From Nipponacmea schrenckii (lineage: Eukaryota; Mollusca; Gastropoda; Lottiidae): a stretch of DNA of 64,000 bases. Where the stretch lies: assembly GCA_030562195.1 (NCBI GenBank), contig JAUJPP010000011.1:6944001-7008000 (forward strand), written 5' to 3'. The notes beneath the pieces were generated by a model. It worked only from the letters and a program-made list of their open reading frames with translations, was not told the origin of the DNA and ran no database searches. The translations under genes and the position numbers were made by a program. Numbering within the stretch: position 1 is the stretch's first letter; each line of letters opens with the position of its first letter. Below, piece after piece: positions 1 to 10,530 of the stretch.

Positions 1-199
1 CAAGTTAGGGAATCGAACCAGTCAAGTTAGGGAAACGAACCAGTCAAGTTAGGGAATCGAACCAGTCAAGTTAGGGAATCGAACCAGTCAAGTTAGGGAA
101 TCGAACCAGTCAAGTTAGGGAATCGAACCAGTCAAGTTAGGGAATCGAACCAGTCAAGTTAGGGAATCGAACCAGTCAAGTTAGGGAAACGAACCAGTC
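1..199. repeat. 22-bp tandem repeat, about 9 copies
   Basis: Units of the form caagttagggaatcgaacca plus gt repeat head to tail from the first base, with almost no divergence (aaac for aatc in two copies). The array probably continues left of the window. It lies upstream of, or in an intron of, the SGLT-like gene. Confidence 0.95.
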
Positions 200-299
200 C
201 AGTTAATCATCCTGGAAATTATCCTTTTATTTTATAGATTTAGAAAATAATTTATACTATTGAAAATTACATTACATGTTATAACATCAAAGGACAATA

Positions 300-515
300 A
301 CAACATCCAACCCAACCCAGACCTAACCCAAACCCAGACCCAACCCAAAAACCAAGACCCGACACGACCCAGACCCAAATATCCAATCCCAACCCAAAAA
401 CCCGCACCCAAAAATCCAGACCCAGACCCAAAACCCAGACCCAAATATAAAAACCCAGACCCAAATATCAAATCCAGACCCAACCCAAAAAACAAGACCC
501 AGACCAAGACCTCAG
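300..515. repeat. C/A-rich low-complexity tract (cccagaccc/cccaaa)
   Basis: Degenerate repeats of cccagaccc, cccaaa and cccaaccc. Both strands stay open in some frame because the tract lacks T on the plus strand, so the overlapping reading frames are low-complexity artefacts. From 516 to 1297 I see no exon. Confidence 0.85.
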
Positions 516-1297
516 ACAGAAAGACGGTTGTTCTCCTACCCAGGTTGAGGGTGTCAATACTGTTGTTACGGCGTTCGTAAAATACGCTCCATAGATACAC
601 AATATAGTCACTTGGCACCTTTCATGTTGAGTTACTATTCGTTACCATTGTAATATAGAATTTCTGATGTAAGATTTATTGTGACAATGAGCCCTAGACT
701 GCAGTTGTTCGTTATATTGGTTCTCATTATCAATTACTGCTTTGTTTTCTTCGATTATATTGACTAAATGAAAAATATCGCTTTAACAATTCATGATCGA
801 AAATCAAAATATTAGTAATCGAACATAAAAATAGTGTTGTTAATATCTTTCCCATAAACAACATGACATCCTGATTCAATATAAAAATAAATAAATAAAA
901 TAGTCAGACCTTCATTTTCCACAAAAAAAGGAATACAATTATTGACCGGAGCCTCATTGGTATTAGATAAAGAGGTGAAAGCTTCAATCCGTGTTCCACT
1001 CTACAACTGGATTATTAACATCGTATCCCTAATAAGGGTTTTGACATGTTCTTAATAACCAATATTAAACTAAGCCCACTGCAATTAGTTTTGTAAAAGT
1101 AGAGTTTGATTGTTAAAGACTTCCTTTAAAGACTTTTAGGGCCAATTTGTTTCATTTTTTCCGGTAGGATTTAAGACGATTAGGTGTGTGGTTTGGACAC
1201 AATGTCCATGTTGTCGAGATACTACATAGCTTTAAATTCATTGTATATATATGATAAGAAATGTATTCTTTAACTTCGTATATCTGTGTTTTTACAG

Positions 1298-1378
1298 GAG
1301 GTTTGGCGGCTGTGATATACACAGATACATTTCAAACTGTTGTCATGACTATAGGTGCTATCATTCTCTGTATTATTG
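1298..1378 (+). CDS. SLC5A: SGLT-type SLC5 cotransporter, exon with the GGLAAVIYTDT motif (first visible exon)
   Basis: The exon follows tttttacag and ends before gtaagt. It begins with two bases of a split codon and ends with one (phase 1). Its product contains GGLAAVIYTDTFQTVVM, a near-universal signature of animal SGLT proteins (human SGLT1 has the same motif with one change), which lies in a mid-protein transmembrane helix. About 190 residues of the N-terminus, including the first helices, must be encoded left of the window, since nothing in 1-1297 resembles them. The family moves sugars, inositol or similar solutes with Na+ across the plasma membrane. Confidence 0.93.
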
Positions 1379-1665
1379 GTAAGTATAAATTGAGGCGAGT
1401 TAGATTCGCTTTTTTAGTACAACGTGTGATACTCTGTAACCAGTCCCTCATGTTTTGTACGGTACGATGTATGATAACTACTAAAACATGGTCATTGTTT
1501 CACTTGGTATGATTATTTTTTTTGATATGGGTATCTTCGAAATTTTAGTACGCTTATGCTATCCTTGTCAATTCGTATTCAATGCGCTCTTCCTGTTTTC
1601 TTAAGCGTGACTATGAAAAACAACAAAATTAGGACCTAAAATCCAATTTTATTTTGCATTTGTAG

Positions 1666-1871
1666 GTTTTGATCAAATCGGAGGTTTAAATGGTCTACAG
1701 TTTAAGTATATGGAAGCTATACCATCAATTAGAGCGAATAATACCTCATGTGGAGCGCCCAGACCCGATGCTTTCCATATATTCCGTGATCCAGTGAACT
1801 CGGACAATCCATGGCCTGGTTTGTTAATCCAGAGCAGTCTGGGATGTTTATGGTACTGGTGCTGTGACCAG
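1666..1871 (+). CDS. SLC5A: SGLT-type SLC5 cotransporter, exon with the sugar-site WYW motif
   Basis: Acceptor tttgtag, donor cag/gttagt; the phase joins the previous exon (g+gt gives Gly) and ends in phase 0. The product runs through an extracellular loop with CGAPRPDAFHIFRDP and DNPWPG, then into a helix ending GCLWYWCCDQ. In human SGLT1 the matching Trp-Tyr-Trp (Y290, W291) and the following Asp are part of the sugar site and gate. Their presence argues for a sugar- or polyol-transporting SGLT rather than an iodide or monocarboxylate SLC5 member. One NNTS glycosylation sequon is visible. Confidence 0.95.
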
Positions 1872-2238
1872 GTTAGTCAATCTGAGATGTTTGCTAGTTC
1901 CATACCTAACAAGTATAACAAAAAAAGTTGTATCTAAAGCACATTCTATCCAAAACAAGTTTGGACTTTTGATAAAAGCTCTATATTGAGAAATTAATGA
2001 AAATGTGTTGCTAGACAAAGTTCTCCTTTATTGTACTTGAAAAAAAGAATACCTTGACGAGTTAACTCTCTTTGCCTTTCAATTCTGTCTATGTTTATGT
2101 CATTTTTGGGTTTTCGCGGAGAAAGTGTATCGTTGTTAGGAGAAGACAGAAAACACAACTCCAATCTTTGCCTTAACCTTATAACGAGCACTACCACATT
2201 TTACTGTTATTTAAAATAAACAACAAAAACTATTTCAG

Positions 2239-2374
2239 GTCATAGTACAAAGAACACTAGCAGCTAAGAATTTAAGTCATGCTAAAGCTGGGTCTATAGT
2301 AGCTGGGTATCTGAAACTATTACCATTATTTCTGATGATATTTCCTGGTATGATCAGTCGAGCTTTATACCCAG
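2239..2374 (+). CDS. SLC5A: SGLT-type SLC5 cotransporter, exon with VQRTLAAKN and GYLKLLP
   Basis: Acceptor tatttcag, donor ccag/gtaaca; starts in phase 0 and ends in phase 1. The product has [17 protein letters not shown], then a helix with [19 protein letters not shown]. The Lys of YLK matches K321 of human SGLT1, a sugar-pocket residue, and PGMISR is strongly conserved in the family. The exon is intact and collinear with its neighbours. Confidence 0.95.
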
Positions 2375-2689
2375 GTAACAGTTAATTTGAAACCTCTATT
2401 TCCTAGCAGTTGTCCTGACTAGGGTATCTGTATGCGAATCATCACGTGCAATAATCATCACGTGCCCATTGCATCTGATGAACATATGTCCACAATAGCA
2501 AGGCCAACAATCCTCTTTTACTCTAATGTAAACGATAGGATGTTTCGTTTCCTTGTTGCAATGGTTAACATTTTCATAAACGTTGATGTACTTTCATCAG
2601 TTATGTCCTTTTACGAGGTAATTTTCTCAGCAGATATTGCAGTGTGAGTTTGAAGGAAATACAATTTATTAATGCTTTGTGTATTGTAG

Positions 2690-2797
2690 ATGCTATTGCT
2701 TGTGTTGATCCAGTGGAATGTGAGAAATATTGTGAGAATGCTGTGGGATGTTCAAATATCGCTTATCCTAAATTAGTATTAGAGCTTCTTCCAGTTG
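2690..2797 (+). CDS. SLC5A: SGLT-type SLC5 cotransporter, cysteine-rich extracellular loop exon
   Basis: Acceptor gtattgtag, donor gttg/gtgaga; phase 1 in, phase 1 out. The product includes ACVDPVECEKYCENAVGCSN and then IAYPKLVLELLP. All four cysteines of the human SGLT1 loop (345, 351, 355, 361) are matched, so the disulfide-bonded extracellular loop is probably retained. Confidence 0.95.
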
Positions 2798-2835
2798 GTG
2801 AGATACTTTCTTTTTAGTGTTCATTTTCAGAGACG

Positions 2836-3172
2836 CTTTAATGGATTAGTGAGATGCTTGTCCGCTAATCTACCCGGGGGTCAAGGGTTCAATCCCTTCA
2901 TGGGTCGAGAATACTCGAGATTAACTTATGGTTTTTACAATTAGGTTTTTCCTTGTCAGGTATGCAGGTTGGTTTGGCTGATATTGAAAGAAGCGTGTAC
3001 TACAGGATGTGCACGTTAAAGATCCCCCGACAGTTTGGAATTCACAAAATAAGTATGCTGGTGCCGCTGTCCGGACTAAATCCCCCTCATTTCAAACTGC
3101 ATGGCGTTGCCTGTCTTCATTAGTCCGTGTACAGAAGAGTGGGTCGTAAAACTCGATTAACTTCATTTCACT
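2836..3172 (+). mobile_element. tRNA-derived SINE copy in an SGLT intron
   Basis: Pol III A-box-like tggattagtgag at 2842-2853 and B-box ggttcaatccc at 2886-2896 begin the copy. The body has cacgttaaagatcccccgac, and the end has cagaagagtgggtcgtaaaa. It matches the fuller copy at 46456-46790 along its length but is diverged. It has the same orientation as the host gene. Confidence 0.8.
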
Positions 3173-3433
3173 GTACATTTTTATATTTTCAATTGTAAAA
3201 TACATATATGCGATACGGTGTCGAAGGCTTTAGAAAAGTGGACATGATCGTGACCGAATATTTACCCCGAGCATTTATTTATTTCTATTTCGTATTGTAT
3301 CCATTATTCTGCCCAATACACCAAACGAAACATCATAGTTTTATTTAGTTGCATGTTCTTGATGATAAGCAGAAATAAAAAAGCTAATAAGTTCAAGCCT
3401 GACTATATCAGTGCATTCGGTTACTATTTTCAG

Positions 3434-3584
3434 GTTTACGAGGATTATTAATGGCTGTAATGCTGTCCGCTATTATGAGTTCTTTAACATCTATATTTAA
3501 CAGCGCCAGTACCCTCTTTACTATGGATCTGTGGAGGAGAATTAGGCCAGGTGCTATGGAGAGAGAATTACTTATTGTAGGCAG
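3434..3584 (+). CDS. SLC5A: SGLT-type SLC5 cotransporter, exon with the Na+-site helix
   Basis: Acceptor ttttcag, donor ggcag/gtacag; phase 1 in, phase 2 out (ends in 'ag'). The product contains [20 protein letters not shown], the most conserved SLC5 motif. The serines match those that coordinate Na+ (S389, S392, S393 in human SGLT1). It ends MERELLIVG plus the first two bases of an Arg codon. That codon is completed across the intron that holds the 27-bp array. Confidence 0.96.
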
Positions 3585-3892
3585 GTACAGTCGACCTTTT
3601 ATTTTATGAAATGCGTATTTAGAACTAGACGTGCATTTTTATCTATGCCCTAAATCTATAGACTCATAAAAAGGTTATTTTAAAATTTTCATCAATAATT
3701 AACTTTTTTATTGACTCTAGAAAGGAAACAAATTATCTTGGCCTTGTACTTTGTTTTTCGACATCTGATATCAATAATCTTACATCGATAACTGAATATA
3801 AAACCCTCCTGAGAATTTAAATTATTGGCAAACTTGAACCCTTTTTTCGGCTGAAGGGTATTTTCAAAATAAAAGTATATCAATTTATTTCT

Positions 3893-5406
3893 TTCTTATC
3901 GATTATGTATAGTGTTTAGGATTCTAGATTATGTATAGAGTTTCTATATTCTAGATAATGTATAGAGTTTCAATATTCTAGTTTATGTATAGTGTTTCTA
4001 TATTTTAGTTTATGTATAGTGTTTAATATTCTAGATTATGTATAGTGTTTCTATATTCTAGATATGTATAGAGTTTCTATATTCTAGATTATGTATAGTG
4101 TTTCTATATTCTAGATTATGTATAGTGTTTAATATTCTAGATTATGTATAGTGTTTCTATATTCTAGATTATGTATAGTGTTTCTATATTCTAGATTATG
4201 TATAGTGTTTCTATATTCTAGATTATGTATAGTGTTTCTATATTCTAGATTATGTATAGTGTTTCTATATTCTAGATTATGTCTAGCCTTTCTAAATTCT
4301 AGATTATGTATAGTGTTTCCATATTCTAGATTATGTATAGTATTTTTATATTCTAGATTATATCTAGCCTTTCTAAATTCTAGATTATGTATAGTGTTTC
4401 TATATTCAAGATTGTGTATAGTGTTTCTATATTCTAGATTATGTATAGTGTTTTTATATTCTAGATTATATCTAGCCTTTCTAAATTCTAGATTATGTAT
4501 AGTGTTTCCATGTTCTAGATTATGTATAGTGTTCTCTATTATAGATTATGTATAGTGTTTCCATGTTCTAGATTATGTATAGTGTTTCTATAATCTAGTT
4601 TATGTATAGTGTTTCTATATTCTATATTATGTATAGAGTTTCTATAATCTTGTTTATGTATAGTGTTTCTATATTCTATATTATGTATAGAGTTTCTATA
4701 TTCTATATTATGTATAATGTTTCTATATTCTAGATTATGTATATAGTGTTTCTATATTCTAGATTATGTATAATGTTTCTATATTCTAGAGCAGAAGAGT
4801 AGGACGTTAAACTCCATTCATTTCATTTCTATATTCTAGATTATGTATAGTGTTTCTATATTCTAGATTATGTATAGTGTTTCTATATTCTAGTTTATGT
4901 ATAGTGTTTCTATATTTTAGTTTATGTATAGTGTTTCTATATTCTAGATTATGTATAGTGTTTCTATATTCTAGATTATGTATAGTGTTTCTATATTCTA
5001 GATTATGTATAATGTTTCTATATTCTAGATTATGTATAGTGTTTCTATATTCTAGATTATGTATTGTTTTTCTAGAGTCAAGATTATGTATAGAGTTTCT
5101 ATATTCTAGATTATGTATAGTGTTTCTATATTCTAGATTATGTATAGTGTTTCAATATTCTAGATTATGTATAGTGTTTCTATATTTTAGTTTATGTATA
5201 GTGTTTCTATATTTTAGTTTATGTATAGTGTTTCTATACTCTAGATTATGTATAGTGTTTCTATATTCTAGATTATGTATAGTGTTTTTATATTCTAGAT
5301 TATATCTAGCCTTTCTAAATTATAGATTATGTATAGTGTTTCTATATTCTAGATTATGTATAGTTTTTCTATATTTTAGATTATGTATAGTGTTTCTATA
5401 TTCTAG
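3893..5406 (+). repeat. 27-bp minisatellite built from the splice acceptor and start of the next exon
   Basis: Roughly 55 units fill most of the intron between the exons ending at 3584 and starting at 5407. The unit is attatgtatagtgtttc followed by tatattctag. The last unit runs straight into the exon at 5407, which begins attatgtattgtgtttcta. Each unit therefore repeats the acceptor (tattctag) and the first coding bases of the exon. Variants with tctagcctttctaaat are interspersed. A SINE 3' fragment interrupts the array at about 4790-4828. From about 4835 to the exon the array is open in the exon's own frame. Confidence 0.95.
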
Positions 5407-5575
5407 ATTATGTATTGTGTTTCTATGTGGAGTCAGTATATTATGGATACCGCTTGTAAAATCCTCCCAGGGTGGTCAACTATTTAACTATATACAGGCA
5501 GTACAAGGATATCTCGGTACTCCAGTTACAGCCCTCTTTCTAATGGCTGTCTTCTGGAAAAGAATGAATGAAAAT
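5407..5575 (+). CDS. SLC5A: SGLT-type SLC5 cotransporter, exon next to the acceptor-derived minisatellite
   Basis: The start is placed after the last ttctag because a+tta+tgt completes the Arg codon left by the previous exon. It gives [20 protein letters not shown], collinear with RLFILVLIGISIAWVP of human SGLT1. The product goes on with [18 protein letters not shown] and a helix ending FWKRMNEN. The Gln matching human Q457 (sugar contact) is kept, Asp454 is Asn here, and Thr460 is Gln, which may alter substrate choice. Donor aat/gtaagt, phase 0 out. About 55 equivalent acceptors lie upstream, so the true 5' edge needs cDNA. Confidence 0.92.
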
Positions 5576-5727
5576 GTAAGTAATTTCTACTTTTATGTTT
5601 AGTGTTTTCTAATAAGTTAACCAATCATTGAGCCTGGGCGTTTTTTGAAGTGTAGACAACCATTTTCCAATCATTATATTTCGTAAGGATATTGTACCCT
5701 ATATAATTTTGAAATTTTTTCTTTCAG

Positions 5728-5943
5728 GGTGCGTTTTGGGGAATAACAGTCGGTCATATCTGTGGGGTGATAAGAATGGCAGTAGATTTCTCCTACCCGG
5801 CACCAGACTGTGGTGAAGAGGAAACCCGACCCTCAGTTTTACTTAACGTACATTATACCTACTTCGGATCATTGATTTTACTGATCACTTCTATTAGTAT
5901 TGTTATATTTAGTTTTCTAGACAAGCCACCATCAGAAAAACAG
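5728..5943 (+). CDS. SLC5A: SGLT-type SLC5 cotransporter, exon with two helices and a loop
   Basis: Acceptor ctttcag, donor cag/gtgggt; phase 0 at both ends, 72 codons. The product starts GAFWGITVGHICGVIRM, as the family does after the FWKR-NE motif. A loop with PDCGEEETRPSV follows, then NVHYTYFGSLILLITS and a hydrophobic helix ending FSFLDKPPSEKQ. The order of elements is the same as in vertebrate SGLTs. Confidence 0.95.
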
Positions 5944-6292
5944 GTGGGTGGAGTCTTTTGTGCTTCAGGAAGTTTTCACAAATTTGAAACTATGATAAAT
6001 ATATTTAAGAAATAAAATTTCATTGGTTAAAACAACTAGTTGGAATCGAAAATCGATTTTAGTCATTAACCAAACAACTGACGGAATAAAATTGTCTTAA
6101 GTTAATATCGTGTTAGAATAAATCTAGTTTCAAAATTGAAAATAGATCTAAGTGACCGGCCAATCCGATGCCTAAAAACACTTTACGAAAAATTCTGTGA
6201 AACTATTTCCGCGATTTTAAGAAATACATCTAGTTATAAATTAATTTTAGTGATTTAAATCATTGATTAAATTTGTTGAATTATTTTTACAG

Positions 6293-6395
6293 TTACGAGG
6301 TGTTACTTACTGGACGCGGATTGATAAACTTCCGGTAGATGAAAATAAACTAGAAGAGGAGAGTATGAATACATGTTCTAATGGTGATACAAAAG
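6293..6395 (+). CDS. SLC5A: SGLT-type SLC5 cotransporter, cytoplasmic linker exon
   Basis: Acceptor ttttacag, donor aaag/gtgaga; phase 0 in, phase 1 out. The product begins LRGVTYWTRIDKLPV, the SGLT-type 'L-x-x-L-T-W-T' linker, then turns acidic (ENKLEEES). It is the long, poorly conserved intracellular region before the last helix. Confidence 0.9.
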
Positions 6396-6958
6396 GTGAG
6401 ATCAAAATTACTCTTGGTTTTATCATAAATCTTTCCCGTAATCAAATAGTTCTTAGAATTAAAATGGTGTTCATAACCTTATGACACCTTCAGTATCGCC
6501 ACATCTAATTAACTTATAGGTGTATCTAGAATTACCTCGTGACATTAGTCGAAATATATTTGTACAAGTTTCCAACGTCAAGGGAAGTAATCCAATATAA
6601 CATTCCACAAAAAAATGAACAGTAAAGGCTCAATTCAATAGAACCTGCTATTATATATTGAATTATACATCGATCTGGTGAGAGTTGTAGCTGATTTGTG
6701 TTGGGATTGCTGGCGAAAACGGGATGGGAAGCAAGATTTCAAATACAATTTATTCTCCCTATATATATTTATATATCTCCCTGAAAATACTACTGAAACA
6801 TGTAGGACGTAGGAGATAAAATTTTTGTGTTATTTTTTTATTTGCATCAGAAACAACTTACGATACTATACTCTATACTCTGTTGTACAGTAGTATATAA
6901 ATGAAGTAAGTTGAATTGAATTCAGAAGAAGTAAAGGAATATTAACCATCTTTTATAG

Positions 6959-7185
6959 AAATGAAACAAGAAGATGAAGAGTCAGAAGATGATCCAGGAA
7001 GATGTAAAAGAATGGTGAATTTTATTTGTGGGATGCCCACGTCTCAGTCTAGTGAATCCCCCGACATAAGTCTCAAACAAATCCGAGAGTTTCTATATGA
7101 ACAGCCTAAATGGATGACCTTCATGAACGTGAATGCTGCAATTGGCTGTGTGGTTATGGCATTTTTAGCTGGATTTTTCCATTAG
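6959..7185 (+). CDS. SLC5A: SGLT-type SLC5 cotransporter, last exon with the C-terminal helix and stop
   Basis: Acceptor ttttatag; g+aa completes Glu from the previous exon. The product has an acidic stretch (KQEDEESEDDPG), CKRMVNFICG, QPKWMTFMNVNAAIGC and a final helix ending AGFFH before TAG. Human SGLT1 ends with the same layout (LWRTVLNVN then a helix). With this exon, 464 residues of the protein are visible out of the roughly 660 usual for the family. Confidence 0.94.
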
Positions 7186-7223
7186 TTATGCCCTACACTT
7201 AGTTTTTATATTTTATATTCGGT

Positions 7224-7229
7224 ATTAAA
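7224..7229 (+). other. Candidate poly(A) signal ATTAAA for the SGLT-like gene
   Basis: ATTAAA lies about 40 bases after the stop. A canonical AATAAA at 7927-7932 is the other candidate; if it is used, the 29-bp array would be part of the 3' UTR. Confidence 0.3.
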
Positions 7230-7320
7230 GGGGTTAACTGGAGATTTATAGTGTTTGTGTGTATATTGGGGAACACTAATATCTTATTTGGTTTGATTGG
7301 TATTTGAGATAGTGACGTGA

Positions 7321-7640
7321 TAATCTGGAATTACAACCACGTTTGGCTATAATCTGAAATTACAAACACGTTTGGCTATAATCTGAAATTACAACCACGT
7401 TTGGCTATAATCTGGAATTACAACCACGTTTGGCTATAATCTGTAATTACAACCACGTTTGGCTATAATCTGGAATTACAACCACGTTTGGCTATAATCT
7501 GGAATTACAACCACGTTTGGCTATAATCTGGAATTACAACCACGTTTGGCTATAATCTGAAATTACAACCACGTTTGGCTATAATCTGGTATTACAACAC
7601 GTTTGGCTATAATCTGGTATTACAACCACGTTTGGCTATG
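7321..7640. repeat. 29-bp tandem repeat, about 11 copies
   Basis: The unit is taatctggaattacaaccac plus gtttggcta, with few changes between copies. It begins about 135 bases after the SGLT stop codon, so it lies in or just after the 3' UTR. Confidence 0.95.
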
Positions 7641-7929
7641 AGTCCTCAATATACATACACATCATTTGCATTTGTACTTTTCTATGTCAAAATGTATTGA
7701 TAAACATTTCTACATTGTTGTTGACTGAGACTATTTCTCACGCCCAACAGGTGTCCGGGATGCACACCGTATCGTGAAATGGAAAAACTATTGTCTACAG
7801 ATAGCTTCGAGCAGATCATTCAAATAACACAATTTTAAAATTGAAGAGGGGCTGACTATTGCATGTGTCTTCTATATTTCATTCCAATCATATCCTTTTG
7901 AGATTTAAATGGGCCATGTTAACATCAAT

Positions 7930-8092
7930 AAAGAAAAGAAAGAAACAATTATATTTTACAAGGATAACAAATTAGGTTCACAAGTCTGCCGTGACAGGGA
8001 TCCCTTCTACCAGCTGGTCCTTAGCCAAACCTCTTGGCATTGATCTTTCCCTGATTATCCGTACCTGTTTACAGCTGGGTGGACAATTGATC
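7930..8092 (+). mobile_element. Dispersed repeat ('ccagctggtc' family), copy 1
   Basis: This stretch (attttacaaggataacaaat, gccgtgacaggg, ttctaccagctggtcctta, gattatccgtacc, ttacagctgggtggac) recurs at 51098-51345 and in part at 52587-52705. No coding capacity or terminal repeats are visible, so the class is unknown. Confidence 0.7.
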
Positions 8093-9340
8093 ATTTCGAT
8101 TAAATTCGTTTAAAAATAATACAGTAAATCAATAATTTGAACAAATATAATTTAATTTGTACAATATAATCCAACAATAAATTGATTTCAAAATATAATA
8201 AGTACATATTCAGGTAAATTAATTAGGCTTTAATTGGGTACACAACAAAATAACATCCGTATTCAATTCGGCAAAGATCATTGAAAAGTATTAATGTACG
8301 TCAGACCCGGATCATCCATCAAGTAATAAGTTATAACATGATATAAGTAAATTGAACTTGTCAGAAAGATAATTAGGGTAAAATCCGTCGAGACGATATC
8401 AAATGCGATATCAGCAAAATTCTTTCATTTGGTCACAATATCATGCATTATCAATCAGGAAAGCGTTCCAGAAAATTATCAAATTTGAAAACAATGATAA
8501 ACACTCATAAAATACTGCAAAAAGAAGGCAAAGGGGGAAGCAGCGAAGAAGCTGGACACTAAGACCGGTAAAGGAAGAGAAAACATAATGAAATAGCATT
8601 CTCATCATCATTAGTGCTTTTCACGCTTTAAAACAGTCTACAGCCGTTTCTAATCTTCATTGAATAACATAGTGTCCCTTAACATTGCAAGAAGAAACTG
8701 TTAGACATACAAATTTATCAAATAAATCGTCTAGGTTATAAAGTTTATCCAACAATATATCAACAAGAATATCCAAGAATAAATCCAAAGTTACTAAATA
8801 AAACAACATATAGTTATATAGACAAGGCAATTATCAGTCTCGTTTTCAGTGTAACATAATACTATTCACCATGTGTGGTAGAGAGTAGAACTTAACACAG
8901 GGAAAAACTAATTTTCAAAAATTATTCGAGCGGAATTGGCGCCAGTGGGGATACGGGGTCAGGAAGGGAATTAACTCCAGTAGAAAAATGGTTTGTTGCC
9001 TAATTACAATCCTACTGTTTATTAATGAATTAAAAAAATTGATTTGTATGCGTTTTTAACACTAAACAGAATGTACTATGACAATTGTTAGTTTAAATTC
9101 CAACATGGACAGTCCCCCCAACCCCTCCCCCAGTTAATTCAGTATGTCCCCTGTCTGTTAATCCAGTCTCGAAGGCTGGCGGTGCTATTGTACATTAACG
9201 TTTCGTCGTACGGATAAGACCGTAAGTGGCTATTTGCAACGCATGAGGTAATAAAGTTAATATATCATATCGTTCAAGCTTCTGTTCTTTTAGTGAATTA
9301 CTTCCCTTGGATTGGTTCCAGTGAAAATAGTCCAGTATGG
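8093..9340. other. Intergenic stretch between SGLT and Sushi genes
   Basis: AT-rich unique-looking sequence with no exon I can support. The two genes are transcribed towards each other, so this holds their 3' flanks. Confidence 0.6.
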
Positions 9341-9344
9341 TGCA

Positions 9345-10510
9345 CAATGTTAACAGTAGAACAGAAGAAGCAAAACCTGAGATCCGGTACCGTGTACGGT
9401 TTGGAATTATAGACACAGTAGAATAGAAGAAGCAAAAAAAAAACCACGAAATCCGGTCCCGTGTACCGTTTGGGATTATCGATACAGTAGAATAGAAGAA
9501 GTAAAACACGAGATCCGGTGCCGTGTGCGGTTTGAGATTATTGATACAGTAGAATAGAAGAAGCAAAACACGAGATCCGGTGCCGTGTGCGGTTTGAGAT
9601 TATAGAAACAGTAGAATAGAAGAAGCAAAACACGAGATCCGGTGCCGTGTACGGTTTGAGATTATAGATACAGTAGAATAGAAGAAGCAAAAACACGAGA
9701 TCCGGTGCCGTGTACGGTTTGGGATTATCGATACAGTAGAATAGAAGAAGCAAAAAACGAGATCCGGTGCCGTGTACGGTTGAGATTATCGATACAGTAG
9801 AATAGAAGAAGTAAAACACGAGATCCGGTGCCGTGTACGGTTTGAGATTATAGAAACAGTAGAATAGAAGAAGTAAAACACGAGATCCGGTGCCGTGTGC
9901 GGTTTGAGATTATAGATACAGTAGAATAGAAGAAGCAAAACACGAGATCCGGTGCCGTGTACGGTTTGAGATTATAGAAACAGTAGAATAGAAGAAGCAA
10001 AACACGAGATCCGGTGCCGTGTACGGTTTGGGATTATCGATACAGTAGAATAGAAGAAGCAAAAACGAGATCCGGTGCCGTGTACGGTTTGGGATTATGA
10101 TACAGTAGAATAGAAGAAGTAAAACACGAGATCCGGTGCCGTGTACGGTTTGAGATTATAGAAACAGTAGAATAGAAGAAGCAAAACACGAGATCCGGTG
10201 CCGTGTACGGTTTGAGATTATGAAACAGCAGAATAGAAGAAGCAAAACAGAGATCCGGGCCGTGTCGGTTTGAGATTATGATGCAGCTAGAATAGAAGAA
10301 GCAAAACACGAGATCCGGTGCCGTGTACGGTTTGAGATTATAGAAACAGTAGAATAGAAGAAGCCAAACACGAGATCCGGTGCCGTGTACAGTTGGGATT
10401 ATCGATACAGTAGAATAGAAGAAGTAAAACACGAGATCCGGTGCCGTGTATGGGAGATTATCGAACAGTAGAATAGAAGAAGCAAAACGAGATGTCCGTG
10501 TACAGTTGGG
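9345..10510. repeat. 62-bp tandem repeat, about 18 copies
   Basis: The unit holds cagtagaatagaagaagcaa, aacacgagatccggtgccgt and gtacggtttgagattatag. Copies at the right end (10250-10510) carry several indels. The array ends next to the degenerate copy of the last Sushi-gene exon. Reading frames over it on the minus strand are repeat artefacts. Confidence 0.95.
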
Positions 10511-10530
10511 CGATTATCATTAGTGATTAC

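Noticed and set aside
1..199. Telomere-like array because each unit includes ttaggg
   Set aside because: ttaggg occurs once per 22-bp unit among unrelated bases; it is an ordinary minisatellite.
4151..5602. Long hydrophobic reading frames over the 27-bp array taken as stand-alone membrane proteins
   Set aside because: They arise from repetition of a nine-codon unit. Only the last part (from 5407) is real exon; the rest would matter only through alternative splicing.
9195..10432. Minus-strand frames rich in YFFYSTVSII
   Set aside because: Frame shadows of the 62-bp array; a period that is not a multiple of three cycles through the frames and indels do the rest.
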